A DNA stretch of 60,974 nt from Colimorpha_A sp045543555 (GTDB taxonomy: Bacteria > Bacillota > Clostridia > Oscillospirales > CAG-272): contig JAZQMQ010000030.1 in the NCBI GenBank assembly GCA_045543555.1, forward strand, positions 1 to 60,974, given 5' to 3'. How positions within the stretch are numbered: the first letter of the stretch is position 1; the number at the start of each line of letters is the position of its first letter. The translations under genes were made by a program, and so were the position numbers. The notes under the pieces are model-generated. The model was not told where the DNA came from. It did no database searches and saw nothing but the letters and a program-made list of their open reading frames with translations. Positions 51,567 through 60,318 of the stretch are shown one piece after another.

Positions 51567-51992
51567 TTATATCAACACCCCATTACAATGATCCACCTCA
51601 TGCTGAATGATCTGTGCCGTCCAGCCGGTAAAATTCTTCGTGCGGGTCTTCAGATCCAAGGTCTGATACTGCACCTTGATGGTCTTATAACGCTTGCACT
51701 TACGAGGGCCGCCGAGAAGCGACAGGCAGCCTTCCTCGGTGTCGTATCCACCGTCCTTTTTTACGATTTCGGGATTCAGCATCACCGTATAAGCAGGGGC
51801 TCGTCCGCTCTCATCGAGAAAAGCGATGATACGCTTACGAACGCCGATCATATTCGCTGCCATGCCGACACAGCTTTCTCTGTGCGCCATCAGCGTATCC
51901 AGCAGATCCTGTGCGACCTGCAAATCTTCTTTCGTTGCGACCTCCGACTTCCCGGCGAGGAATATCGGATCGTGCATTAGTTCTTTAATCAT
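51567..51992 (-). CDS. def: Peptide deformylase
   Basis: A 141-residue deformylase with motif 1 GMAANMIGV, motif 2 EEGCLSLLGG (metal Cys) and motif 3 IIQHEVDHCNG (metal His pair and catalytic Glu). Motif 1 has Met where most enzymes have Gln; from memory this form is common in Clostridia and is not by itself a sign of loss of function. It removes the formyl group from nascent proteins. As island cargo it may be a second copy, possibly giving tolerance to deformylase inhibitors; that is speculative. It starts two bases after the stop of the flavin oxidoreductase gene. Confidence 0.92.
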   Translation of the reverse strand: MIKELMHDPIFLAGKSEVATKEDLQVAQDLLDTLMAHRESCVGMAANMIGVRKRIIAFLDESGRAPAYTVMLNPEIVKKDGGYDTEEGCLSLLGGPRKCKRYKTIKVQYQTLDLKTRTKNFTGWTAQIIQHEVDHCNGVLI

Positions 51993-51994
51993 GA

Positions 51995-52387
51995 TTAAAA
52001 CTCTATGATTTCAGGAGCTTTACCAAACGCGCAGAAGGTAGCGGTAGCGTTCTGCATATAGAGCACCTGTGTGTTGCCGTCGTTCTCGTCGTACATGCCG
52101 CGGAGGTTGGGGTATGCGTCCAGCATAGACTTCTTTGCCTCAAAGCGGTCGTCCTCGATGAGCTCGCACGCCACGCGGATCCACGCGCCCTCGCAGAAGG
52201 CGCAGATCTCCGCCTTGGGATTTGCCGCAAGCTGCTTGCTTGTGGGCTTGACCTTGCCTGTCTGTATGTAGAGCTTGCCCTCAAACTCGTTGACCGTGCC
52301 GAAGGGGCGCACTCTCGGCTGATCGCCCTCAACGGTTGCAAGGTAGTAAATACCTGCTTTTTTCAAAAAATCATATACTCTTTTCAC
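51995..52387 (-). CDS. Pyridoxamine 5'-phosphate oxidase-family flavoprotein
   Basis: About 130 residues from a GTG at 52387 (KRVYDFLKKAGIYYLAT), behind AAGGAGAATTAAC; the longer frame from 52405 starts inside the ribosome site. The split-barrel pattern is clear: ATVEGDQPRVRPFGTV, LYIQTGKVKPTSKQL, NPKAEICAF, and WIRVACELIED. Such short PNPOx-like proteins bind FMN or F420 and are mostly uncharacterised oxidoreductases. It sits between the GH13 and deformylase genes with tiny gaps, in the GC-richer block of the island. Confidence 0.88.
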   Translation of the reverse strand: MKRVYDFLKKAGIYYLATVEGDQPRVRPFGTVNEFEGKLYIQTGKVKPTSKQLAANPKAEICAFCEGAWIRVACELIEDDRFEAKKSMLDAYPNLRGMYDENDGNTQVLYMQNATATFCAFGKAPEIIEF

Positions 52388-52410
52388 GTTAATTCTCCTT
52401 ATCAATAGCT

Positions 52411-54069
52411 TTACTTATTCAATAAATACACCCTCGTCTCATAGGGCTTCAAAACCATGCCGTCGTTCGTTTCATAATTGGTCAAAATCAACTCGGCTGC
52501 CCCGATGTCAAAGCCCTTGGGCACTTTGAATTTTACATTCTTTTCGCTAAACGAGCAAACTACGAGTATCTTCTGCTTTTCATCCTCGCGGACGTATGTA
52601 TAGACCTTAGATGAGGACTTGCCATACTCCGTGTAGCTGCCGTCCTTCACTGCGCTGAGCTCACGGCGGAGCTTAATCGCCTTGCGGTAGAAGTTCAGCA
52701 CCGAGTTTTCGTCTGTCTCCTGCGCTTTGACGTTGACGGTCTTGTAATTCTCGTTGACGTAGAACCAGGGCTTCGCCTTACTGAATCCCGCGTTTTCACT
52801 GTCATCCCATTGCACAGGTGTCCTTGCCGAGTCTCGTGAGCCGTACCACAGGCGTTCAAGACGCTTCTTCGCGGATTGCTTCGTGCCGACATTTTCGTAC
52901 TGCCAGCGCGTCTGCACGTCCTCGTACATGGCGGGATCATCGGGATACCAGTTGCTCATTCCGATCTCCTGTCCCTGATAAACGAAGGGCGTACCCTTCA
53001 AAAACATATACATGGCACAGAGCATTTTGGCGCTCTCGGCGGGGTACTTTTCGCTTCCATATCTTGAGACCATTCGCGGATGGTCGTGGTTTTCGATGTA
53101 GAGCATATTCCAGCCCTTCCCTTCAAGACCGTTCTGCCACATTGAGAAGGCGCGCTTCATCTTGCGCAGACTGAAAGGCATATGGCGGAAATCGGTGAAG
53201 AAGCAGTCCGCCTCCTGCGTTTTGAACTGGATCATCATATCCAGCACCTGCGAGGAGTCCTCGGTGATATATTCAAGCGCTTTTTTGGGTGAAACCATGG
53301 GTGCCTCCGCAAGCGTCATACAGTCGTATTTGGAGAAAACGTCGCGTTTGAATTCGTCGAGATATTCGTAAAGATGCGGGCCGTGGTTGAACATCAGAAT
53401 TCCTTTTGATGCGGGCATAACGTGGTCATCCGGCAATCCCTCGGGCTTGGAAATGAAGGTGATCACATCCTCGCGGAAACCGTCAACACCCATATCGAGC
53501 CAGAATTTCAATATGTTCTTGACTTCCTCGCGCACAAGTGGGTTGTCCATGTTGAGATCCGCCTGCTCCACGGCAAAGATGTGCATATAGTATTCGCCTC
53601 TGACGTCGTCATACTTCCACGCCTTGCCCTCAAACAGCGAATCCCAGTTGTTGGGCAGCTTACCGTTCTTTTTAGCGGGACGCCAAATATAGTAATCGGT
53701 GTAAGGCTCGATCCTCTCGCGGCTTTTCTTGAACCACTCGTGCTCGGTGCTCGTGTGGTTGACGACAAGATCCATAATGACCTTCATGCCGCGCTCGTGC
53801 GCACCGTCAAGCACCTTTTTGAAGGCGTCCATACCGCCGAATTCGGGTGCGATATCGTAATAATCCGAAATGTCGTAGCCGCAATCCACGCCGGGCGAGG
53901 GATACAGAGGCGAAAACCAGATGCCATCGCATCCGAGCGACTTAATGTAGTCGAGCTTTTCAAGCACACCGTAAAGATCACCCATACCGTCGCCGTTGCC
54001 GTCCTTGAACGACCGCGGCCAGATCTGATAGAATACCTTATCTTTATACCATCTGTTCTTTTCCATCAT
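52411..54069 (-). CDS. GH13 alpha-glucosidase / oligo-1,6-glucosidase
   Basis: A 552-residue cytoplasmic GH13 enzyme. Conserved regions: DLVVNHTS, the nucleophile Asp in GVDGFREDVITFISK near residue 200, the acid Glu in MTLAEAPMVS near 256, and the transition-state Asp in ENHDHPRMVSRYG. The start YKDKVFYQIWPRSFKDGNGDG is typical of oligo-1,6-glucosidase and alpha-glucosidase subfamilies. It would release glucose from isomalto- or malto-oligosaccharides. No sugar transporter accompanies it on the island. Intact length; GC-richer than the nuclease genes around it, suggesting a separate origin. Confidence 0.92.
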   Translation of the reverse strand: MMEKNRWYKDKVFYQIWPRSFKDGNGDGMGDLYGVLEKLDYIKSLGCDGIWFSPLYPSPGVDCGYDISDYYDIAPEFGGMDAFKKVLDGAHERGMKVIMDLVVNHTSTEHEWFKKSRERIEPYTDYYIWRPAKKNGKLPNNWDSLFEGKAWKYDDVRGEYYMHIFAVEQADLNMDNPLVREEVKNILKFWLDMGVDGFREDVITFISKPEGLPDDHVMPASKGILMFNHGPHLYEYLDEFKRDVFSKYDCMTLAEAPMVSPKKALEYITEDSSQVLDMMIQFKTQEADCFFTDFRHMPFSLRKMKRAFSMWQNGLEGKGWNMLYIENHDHPRMVSRYGSEKYPAESAKMLCAMYMFLKGTPFVYQGQEIGMSNWYPDDPAMYEDVQTRWQYENVGTKQSAKKRLERLWYGSRDSARTPVQWDDSENAGFSKAKPWFYVNENYKTVNVKAQETDENSVLNFYRKAIKLRRELSAVKDGSYTEYGKSSSKVYTYVREDEKQKILVVCSFSEKNVKFKVPKGFDIGAAELILTNYETNDGMVLKPYETRVYLLNK

Positions 54070-54115
54070 AAACCCTCTCTATGCTGTTGTTTGAATTTCG
54101 GATTTTTCAGTAACT

Positions 54116-54487
54116 TTATTTTTGACAATAAATCTCTATCGCCCCTGCTACAAACTCTGCAGTTCCCTCGCTGTATTTGTCGATATTCTTCTTGAATCGC
54201 TCATCGGCAACGTACATCTTGCCAAGCCCTGTGAGAATTTCGTCGGTACAGGTGTAATAGTTCTCCGTGATGTGCGCCTGAAGCTTGGCTACGAGCGCCT
54301 GTGCCTCGGCAGAATCAGCACTCGCGCCGCTATCCTTACAGGCAGCAAACTCGGCAAAAATCGCCATCAAGCCGTCGTTTGCTTCAGCCCACTTCTCTTT
54401 TGTGTAATTCTTTGTTTTCTGTTCGTGCTCGCGGTAGGCGTCGGTGTTGCCCCATCGCTCGCAAATCTCTGTTTTAAAACTATTCAT
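54116..54487 (-). CDS. TipAS antibiotic-recognition domain protein
   Basis: About 123 residues from the ATG at 54487 (NSFKTEICERWGNTDAY), behind AGGTGATGAG. The whole protein is a TipAS domain (WGNTDAYREHEQKTKNYTKEKW, ITENYYTCTDEILTGLGKMY, IEIYCQ). In TipAL a MerR helix precedes this domain and thiopeptide antibiotics bind it; stand-alone forms like this one lack the DNA-binding part and may sequester the drug. It is in the metabolic block of the island. Confidence 0.88.
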   Translation of the reverse strand: MNSFKTEICERWGNTDAYREHEQKTKNYTKEKWAEANDGLMAIFAEFAACKDSGASADSAEAQALVAKLQAHITENYYTCTDEILTGLGKMYVADERFKKNIDKYSEGTAEFVAGAIEIYCQK

Positions 54488-54542
54488 CTCATCACCTAGC
54501 ACAAGTCCTATATTATAAAATATAACGAAGATTTTTCACATC

Positions 54543-56492
54543 TTAATTCATAGAATTTGTTGCAGCAATCGTACCGTTTCCTTCTGCAAGTCTAACCAGA
54601 TTTTCCAACTCAATAAACAAAACCTTTTTTCCTCCTAACTTAGCCAGAAACCGTAATGTTCCTTTAAATGAATTATCAAAATATTGCGGAGCAATTACTG
54701 ATATAAGTTCAACACGCCTGTCAATTAATCCTTGTTCAACAAATTGTCTAATAATTTCCTGACCTTCCCTTGATGTAGAAAGAAGATGTGTATTTATTAA
54801 TACTTCTGTATCTTTGAAACTGCGAGAAGAATTCATTGAATTTTTCTTGATAATTCCTTTCATTTCATAGGAATGCATTCCCACTTTGACCTGTCCCGAT
54901 ACATCCCCATATTCCAATCCCTTATGAGGTTGAAGTCTGAATCCTGGAAGGATTGAATAAAACAGTTTAGGTAAACAAGACATCGAAGTATCACTGGTAC
55001 ACTTGCAAATTTTACTATTACTACATGTTCCATCGCACTTTTCCCCTAATCTTGCGACAAAGTCTAGTAGATTCGGATCTGCAGATATAGCGAGACGTGA
55101 GAAACAGTCAATTTCATCAAAATATATTTCAACTCCATCTGACTGTATACTGCAAGCATGTGCTATATGTAAAGTTTCTCCCATAATGCACATAACAAAA
55201 TCGGGGGTATCTTGTTTAAAAGCAGATTTAATATTCTGATTCAACATTGCGTACATTTTGTTTGTAGGAATATACCAATTATCGACACGACAAGAATGAT
55301 GTCCCTCAAAACATTTAGCACGAAAAGGTGCACCACAAGAACACTTCAAAAATCCATTTTCTGAACATTCTAATGGTCTACCGCATTCCGCACAATAAGG
55401 GACTTCGTAACTTCCGCACTGTTCACAATATACTCTAGGAATAACAGTAAAAAGCTGTGTTTCCTTCAAAATTGGACGCACACTTTCTGGAATATCATAT
55501 ATTAATCCATTGACTTCACCTAAAGATGCGATAGCCTTAGTTAAAAACCATTCGGCAGATATTTTATCTTGTTCGTTAACAAGATAAGCCCATTTGATAT
55601 CTAAACCTAGCTCCTTGAAAATTTCTTTTGCGGGTCTCCCTTTTAATTTCTCGATTTCCTCAAGAATAATCTGAATAGCTAATTGAGACCAATTAAATAA
55701 AACTTGAGCCGGAAGATGCTTGAAAATTCCTATGCTGCCTTTCTTCACATTATATTTTACAGTCGCTTTGGTATCTTCCGCGATTTCAGCAATATAGCTA
55801 CCCGATGTATCAAACCGACCGCCTTGGATTCGACTTATTTCTTCTTGCTGAGCATCAGTAATCCCCTCAGAACGCGAGACAACAGTTGTTTCTCCATTGG
55901 TTCCTTGAAGAACGATTCTGCTTCTTGCAACCTGATTTATACAACGTTCAATCGCTGATTTTGGAGGTTTTACTTGTGATACAAGGATACCTGTAACTTT
56001 TACAATATATTCGATAATACACGCAGTCATTTTATCGTGTTTACTGATACACGCTAAATAAGAAGTATTGGTACCAATCCAAAGACATCCGCGATGCTGT
56101 TCCCAAACACTTGCATTCTTTCCTTCTTCGTCAATATATAAATATTCCTTACTATAGACATAGAGTATTTCGATTCTATCAATACAATTTTTTACAGATA
56201 TAATCGTTAATCCCCTAAATCCATTTGCGCTCAAGGTCGCTTCCACTTTTCCTTCAAGTTGATAAATCACTTCGAATTCATCAGAAGAAAGTTGTTTTTC
56301 AAAATTCCAAAGAGTAAAGGCAACACGATCGCCGTAAATATAATCATTAACCATGTTGTCTATTTCAACGTCCTGAATTGCAGAGATGGAGAGAATTTTG
56401 GAAATGATAAAATTCTTATCCTTACCCTTTATTTGAGATTCGTCAACATCTTTAGAAATTGCAATGTCAAATAAAGCTTGCCAAGGCAACAT
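54543..56492 (-). CDS. Zinc-ribbon protein with possible C-terminal PD-(D/E)XK nuclease, 5' end behind an A7 run
   Basis: A 649-residue, AT-rich gene of no family I recognise. Residues 1-350 are mixed alpha/beta. Near 360-410 there is a cysteine cluster of zinc-ribbon type (CEQCGSYEVPYCAECG, CSCGAP, CFEGHHSC), and near 490-510 more cysteines (CDGTCSNSKICKC). The C-terminal part has GDVSGQVKVGMHSYEMKGI, a D...ExK arrangement fitting a PD-(D/E)XK nuclease. The ATG at 56492 has no ribosome site. A better start (ATG 56522-56524, behind GGAGG) reads TEQEKQ, then enters A7 (56499-56505) and stops; a -1 slip there would join it in frame. Candidate effector of the island's putative defence operon. 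Confidence 0.65.
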   Translation of the reverse strand: MLPWQALFDIAISKDVDESQIKGKDKNFIISKILSISAIQDVEIDNMVNDYIYGDRVAFTLWNFEKQLSSDEFEVIYQLEGKVEATLSANGFRGLTIISVKNCIDRIEILYVYSKEYLYIDEEGKNASVWEQHRGCLWIGTNTSYLACISKHDKMTACIIEYIVKVTGILVSQVKPPKSAIERCINQVARSRIVLQGTNGETTVVSRSEGITDAQQEEISRIQGGRFDTSGSYIAEIAEDTKATVKYNVKKGSIGIFKHLPAQVLFNWSQLAIQIILEEIEKLKGRPAKEIFKELGLDIKWAYLVNEQDKISAEWFLTKAIASLGEVNGLIYDIPESVRPILKETQLFTVIPRVYCEQCGSYEVPYCAECGRPLECSENGFLKCSCGAPFRAKCFEGHHSCRVDNWYIPTNKMYAMLNQNIKSAFKQDTPDFVMCIMGETLHIAHACSIQSDGVEIYFDEIDCFSRLAISADPNLLDFVARLGEKCDGTCSNSKICKCTSDTSMSCLPKLFYSILPGFRLQPHKGLEYGDVSGQVKVGMHSYEMKGIIKKNSMNSSRSFKDTEVLINTHLLSTSREGQEIIRQFVEQGLIDRRVELISVIAPQYFDNSFKGTLRFLAKLGGKKVLFIELENLVRLAEGNGTIAATNSMN

Positions 56493-56624
56493 TTCTAATT
56501 TTTTTGTTTTTCTTGCTCAGTCATTATTATCCTCCATCACCAAAAGAGAGTCTCATAATATAGTGGCGTTCTGTATAAACAGATAATTATATAGGAATAA
56601 AAGCACTTTTACGGAGCTCTCAAT

Positions 56625-57020
56625 TCATATTTTACTTTTTATCTCACAAATTCTAGCAAGTATTTCTTCATCTGCCGGACAGAACTCATAGTTCGAAATC
56701 TCGCTCGTCGCGATCCATTGGATATCGTTATGCTCCAACTTCTGCGGTTCTCCCTCGGCAATCGTGGCGTTGAACAGTGTCAGATGAACCGTCAGATCGG
56801 GATACTCATGGGTAACGTCCATAAACACGTCCTCAACATTCAATGTCACAGCAAGCTCTTCCTGGCACTCGCGGATAAGAGCTTGTTCTTTTGTTTCTCC
56901 CTGCTCAACCTTGCCGCCAACAAACTCCCAAAGGAGCCCTCTCGCCTTATGCGCTGGGCGTTGGCAGATCATGAATTTATCGCTCTGCCATATGAGGGCT
57001 GCCACTACTTCTGTTATCAT
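56625..57020 (-). CDS. Nudix hydrolase (MutT-like)
   Basis: A 131-residue Nudix protein. The box GGKVEQGETKEQALIRECQEEL matches GX5EX7REUXEE, lacking only the final Gly. ALIWQSDKFMICQRP and LLWEFVGGK are typical of 8-oxo-dGTP and CTP pyrophosphohydrolases. The start overlaps the stop of the nuclease-helicase gene by 4 nt (ATGA), so the two are translationally coupled, an association that suggests a shared function beyond housekeeping nucleotide cleaning. Confidence 0.9.
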   Translation of the reverse strand: MITEVVAALIWQSDKFMICQRPAHKARGLLWEFVGGKVEQGETKEQALIRECQEELAVTLNVEDVFMDVTHEYPDLTVHLTLFNATIAEGEPQKLEHNDIQWIATSEISNYEFCPADEEILARICEIKSKI

Positions 57021-59146
57021 ATTTCCTCAATGCCAATCTTCTTCAAATATTCATAAGTTCCATCGTAGAACTTAGGCAAGCGAGTGCTATCCTCCCAAAA
57101 TCCACTTGGATTTTTATTTGGGTTGCCCGATGGAACGCAAATAACCATGCCGGCTCTCGCTCTTGTAAGAAGAACACGATAGGCATTAAGCATATATTTG
57201 ATCTGTTCTTGCTTGTTCTCAGTATCGGGTGATTTTTCGTTCCACGCTGTTTTTCCATTAAACGTGTAATAACGCCATTTGCCGTTATCACATCTCATAT
57301 CGGCATCCCATAGCACACATGTATAGTCAAGCTCCAATCCCTGCACCTGAATTTCGGTAGCTGCATCTTCAAGATAGTTGGAAGCTCTTGTATCAATCTT
57401 GTCTTCAAGAAACCAATGAACTGCATTCTCATCACCAGAGGGGAGAATGTGTATTCCCAAGGGCTTGAATCGCGCGGCCTCTTTGGTTACGAGTACGCCT
57501 GTCCGTTCTGTTCCTCTGACTTTACTATGAAGCCATCTCTTGGCTGTTTCCATATCTCGCGTTAAAACAATGGGATACCTGTCTTTTATTTCATTGTACA
57601 ATTCTGCTGCATCGGGATTGAAAGTAAGCAGTGAATGAACAAATGCAGAGAGCTTTTCTGCTCTAAAAGAGCGCAGAGAAACGCCAAGATGTAAGTTTTC
57701 CGAATACGTAACGTTTTCGTTTTTTGCCAGCAGTTCGTTAACCTTACCTTCGGCATATTCCGGCTCTGTAAGCTTCGGAGAAATATATACTTTCCAATGT
57801 GGGAACTTGTCATTCAGTGCATGTATCCACTCTGAAATTCCAGCTTCGCCGGTATTGATCTCCTGTCCACCGCCTACAAGGCAAACAATCGTTGCCCAGT
57901 CCTCTCTCTGATCGAGAGACCATATCAAGAAAGCCGCCTCAGATAATGGGAAGTTAGGAACTTTTAGTTTATTACCGTATGTTCCACCTCGTTTAAGATA
58001 GTCGGCAAGCCTTTTATGAGTCCACGAACGTTGCGCCTCGTCGAAAATGGCAACATGCTCCACTTCTCCATAACCGGATTCTGCAAGCTTCACAGCTTTT
58101 TCTGGATCAATTTCCAAAACCCCATTTTCAACAGGATTCTTGATTTTGGCGAGCATATTATCACGATAACGGTGGATGATTTGAATAAACTTGCCTACCT
58201 CTCTGCGTGAATCTGACAGGTTTTTCTTTTCGTTTCTATCACGACATTTCTGATAATTATCTTTTGCAAGAGCTTCCGTTAAGACAGCAACCAACGGGCC
58301 GTTTCCGGAAAGATATACTGCACCTTCATCTTCAACAGGTTTATCACTTCCCTGATAGGTTTGCTTTACAGCTACATCGAGACCGACGAGTGTTTTACCA
58401 GCACCAGGCACACCAGTTACAAAGCAGATACTTTTCTCTCCATTTGCTTTGCTTTTCTGTATCACATCAAGAATATATTTAATCGTTGCATCGGTAGATA
58501 CCTTGTCTGCTTCGTGACGAGTGATATTTTCAACTGAATGACTCTCGTATAGCGTTTTTGCCGCCTCAACAATTGTCGGCGTAGGTGCATAAGGACTGAT
58601 CACCCAATCGTTATGAACCGGAGCTTCGCTCGGAAATTCTTCCAACACGATTTCAATCAAAGCAGATATTCCTGCTTTTCCGGTCACCAATGGATTTATT
58701 ACCCTGTCGTCATACACCGACATTTGTATGGATGTACTGCGATTAGAATAATTTGTAGCAACCAAAATGGGAGCGATAACTTTGTCCTCGCTGAATTTGT
58801 GGAAGTTTTTAAGGTCCAACGCATAGTCCAGAACTTGGTCAATGTTCGATTCCAGAATTTTCGACTCGCCAACCTTAAATTCAAGGCAAAAAACAATTCC
58901 GCGGTAAAGGAGGACAACATCAATTCTTTTGCCAAGACGAGGAATATCGTATTCAAATATAATTTGGCCATCAACATTGTTAAGTGACGAAACCACATTC
59001 TTCATAATGTCGATCTCTGCTTTCCACGCATCTCTTGTTGTGGTCAGTGCTTCACCATGGTAATTGTCATCTAATATTCTGTATATTGAAGCCGAATCTG
59101 TATCTAAGAATGTTGCAAAATCGCTGTTATATAAGCAACGTGACAT
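57017..59146 (-). CDS. DUF2075 helicase with N-terminal PD-(D/E)XK nuclease domain
   Basis: A 709-residue protein. The N-terminal 180 residues contain RIDVVLLYRGIVFCLEFKVGES, a PD-(D/E)XK active site (D, then E-x-K). From about residue 240 a DUF2075/superfamily-1 helicase core follows: Walker A VTGVPGAGKTLVGLD, Walker B HVAIFDEAQRSW, a QGLELDYTCVLW motif near 630 and LLTRARAGMVI close to the end. Proteins of this make-up occur in defence islands, though their mechanism is not established. The ATG at 59146 follows AAAGGAGGCAACATGT. It lies 28 nt after an XRE regulator gene and overlaps the Nudix gene, forming one operon. Confidence 0.87.
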   Translation of the reverse strand: MSRCLYNSDFATFLDTDSASIYRILDDNYHGEALTTTRDAWKAEIDIMKNVVSSLNNVDGQIIFEYDIPRLGKRIDVVLLYRGIVFCLEFKVGESKILESNIDQVLDYALDLKNFHKFSEDKVIAPILVATNYSNRSTSIQMSVYDDRVINPLVTGKAGISALIEIVLEEFPSEAPVHNDWVISPYAPTPTIVEAAKTLYESHSVENITRHEADKVSTDATIKYILDVIQKSKANGEKSICFVTGVPGAGKTLVGLDVAVKQTYQGSDKPVEDEGAVYLSGNGPLVAVLTEALAKDNYQKCRDRNEKKNLSDSRREVGKFIQIIHRYRDNMLAKIKNPVENGVLEIDPEKAVKLAESGYGEVEHVAIFDEAQRSWTHKRLADYLKRGGTYGNKLKVPNFPLSEAAFLIWSLDQREDWATIVCLVGGGQEINTGEAGISEWIHALNDKFPHWKVYISPKLTEPEYAEGKVNELLAKNENVTYSENLHLGVSLRSFRAEKLSAFVHSLLTFNPDAAELYNEIKDRYPIVLTRDMETAKRWLHSKVRGTERTGVLVTKEAARFKPLGIHILPSGDENAVHWFLEDKIDTRASNYLEDAATEIQVQGLELDYTCVLWDADMRCDNGKWRYYTFNGKTAWNEKSPDTENKQEQIKYMLNAYRVLLTRARAGMVICVPSGNPNKNPSGFWEDSTRLPKFYDGTYEYLKKIGIEEI

Positions 59147-59174
59147 ACATGTTGCCTCCTTTCAAAGAATATCG

Positions 59175-59384
59175 TTATTTGTTGTCAGGAATAAATTCCA
59201 TTATATCCTCAACATTGCACTCGAGAACCTTGCATATCTTACCGAGCGTATCGGTAGTTACGTTCTCACCTTTGCTCATTTTCGTAATAGTATAAGTACT
59301 GACATCTGCAAGCTTAGCGAGATCCTTTTTCTTCATATCTTTGTCTATAAGGATCTTCCATAACTTCTTATAGCTAACCGCCAT
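59175..59384 (-). CDS. Small XRE/Cro-type HTH regulator
   Basis: A 69-residue single-domain HTH protein (YKKLWKILIDKDMKKKDLAK, STYTITKMSKGENVTTDTLG, VLECNVEDIMEFI), of the Cro/C1 type frequent upstream of restriction-like genes. It heads the nuclease-helicase operon and probably represses it, as controller proteins do in restriction systems. Start behind AAGGAGTAAAAA. Its promoter has CGACC-ATA-GGTCG and CGAGGTT repeats nearby. Confidence 0.9.
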   Translation of the reverse strand: MAVSYKKLWKILIDKDMKKKDLAKLADVSTYTITKMSKGENVTTDTLGKICKVLECNVEDIMEFIPDNK

Positions 59385-59399
59385 TTTTTACTCCTTCCA

Positions 59400-59412
59400 C
59401 GACCATAGGTCG
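59400..59412. promoter_or_regulatory. Operator candidate of the XRE-nuclease-helicase operon
   Basis: CGACC-ATA-GGTCG dyad between the -10 and the XRE start; CGAGGTT flanks it (59411-59417) and recurs at 59472-59478 upstream of the -35. Confidence 0.5.
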
Positions 59413-59434
59413 AGGTTATTATTCTATATTTCCT

Positions 59435-59463
59435 ATTATATCACAAAATTCGCAGTTTATCAA
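59435..59463 (-). promoter_or_regulatory. Promoter of the XRE-nuclease-helicase operon
   Basis: Minus-strand TTGATA (59458-59463), a 17-nt spacer and TATAAT (59435-59440). Confidence 0.82.
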
Positions 59464-59520
59464 GTATAAATCGAGGTTTATCTAAATTGGTTTTAGTTTT
59501 TTCATCATCGTTTCATAACT

Positions 59521-59575
59521 AAAAAGCACCTCCAACATGAGTGAGCTAATGAGTTAGCACACCTATGTTGGAGGT
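59521..59575 (-). terminator. Long-stem terminator of the 234-residue HTH gene
   Basis: ACCTCCAACAT and ATGTTGGAGGT pair as an 11-bp stem, with an inner GCTAA/TTAGC hairpin. On the minus strand GCTTTTTAG follows. It separates the gene at 59589 from the XRE operon. Confidence 0.85.
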
Positions 59576-59588
59576 ACTGTAAACAATA

Positions 59589-60293
59589 TTATTCCACAAA
59601 TTCTTCAGCGTCAACATCGTCGATTGCAAGTAGCGCAAGCTCCAGCCTTTCGCGCTCTTCGGAACTGATCAAAATTACATTATCAAGATCTGACTCCACA
59701 ACAAACATCGATTTATTATCGTTGCTTTGAAAGATATCAATTGAATGTACACCTTTCAAATAAGGAAAATCTTCATACAACGCACTATCGATATAAGACC
59801 ATGAATATGTTACCGGTTTATAATTACGGGATGGCTTTTCTGCAATCGAAGAAACAAGCCAGTCTCTTCCCTGTTTTTTAATTGCTCGAAGTTTTCCACG
59901 ACGGATCCATTGGCGAACTGCTACGGGCTCTACTTCATGTAACTCGGCGAATTCCTTCACAGTTATCATAGGACAATTAACTTCTAACAAAATGAACGTT
60001 TCATCTGTTGCCATAATCCATTCATGTTCATTCTCGGCAGAAAAATCTGTCCCATGACACATTTCAAGCGCTATACCCAAGCGTGTAAATCTATAGGAGT
60101 AAAACCACCAATCATCGCACTTAGGAAGTTGGGTATTCTCAATCCTTTTTATAAATTCAAACAAAAGAATTCTTTTTGATTCCGAGAACGAAGCATCGTT
60201 TTCATGCTCCACAAGCAATTCTTTTACCTCTTCCAGCAAGCTCTCTTTGTTTTGAATATATAATTTCTTAAACAATTTCAAATTATCTTCCAC
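59589..60293 (-). CDS. Uncharacterised protein with central excisionase-type HTH
   Basis: A 234-residue protein. Residues 1-105 are helical and rich in Glu/Lys; residues 110-145 carry a MerR/excisionase-like HTH (MITVKEFAELHEVEPVAVRQ, WIRRGKLRAIKKQGRDWLV); the C-terminal 80 residues are acidic and beta-rich. I do not recognise the family. The HTH resembles that of proteins that bind element ends, so an accessory recombination role or a regulatory role is possible. It is monocistronic, with its own promoter, a dyad operator and a terminator, and is the gene nearest the right end of the island. Confidence 0.75.
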   Translation of the reverse strand: MEDNLKLFKKLYIQNKESLLEEVKELLVEHENDASFSESKRILLFEFIKRIENTQLPKCDDWWFYSYRFTRLGIALEMCHGTDFSAENEHEWIMATDETFILLEVNCPMITVKEFAELHEVEPVAVRQWIRRGKLRAIKKQGRDWLVSSIAEKPSRNYKPVTYSWSYIDSALYEDFPYLKGVHSIDIFQSNDNKSMFVVESDLDNVILISSEERERLELALLAIDDVDAEEFVE

Positions 60294-60318
60294 AAAAACA
60301 CCTCACGCAAATTGTTTC

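Noticed and set aside
51567..51992. Peptide deformylase judged inactive because Gln in motif 1 is Met
   Set aside because: All metal ligands and the catalytic Glu are present, and this motif variant is, as far as I recall, common in clostridial deformylases.
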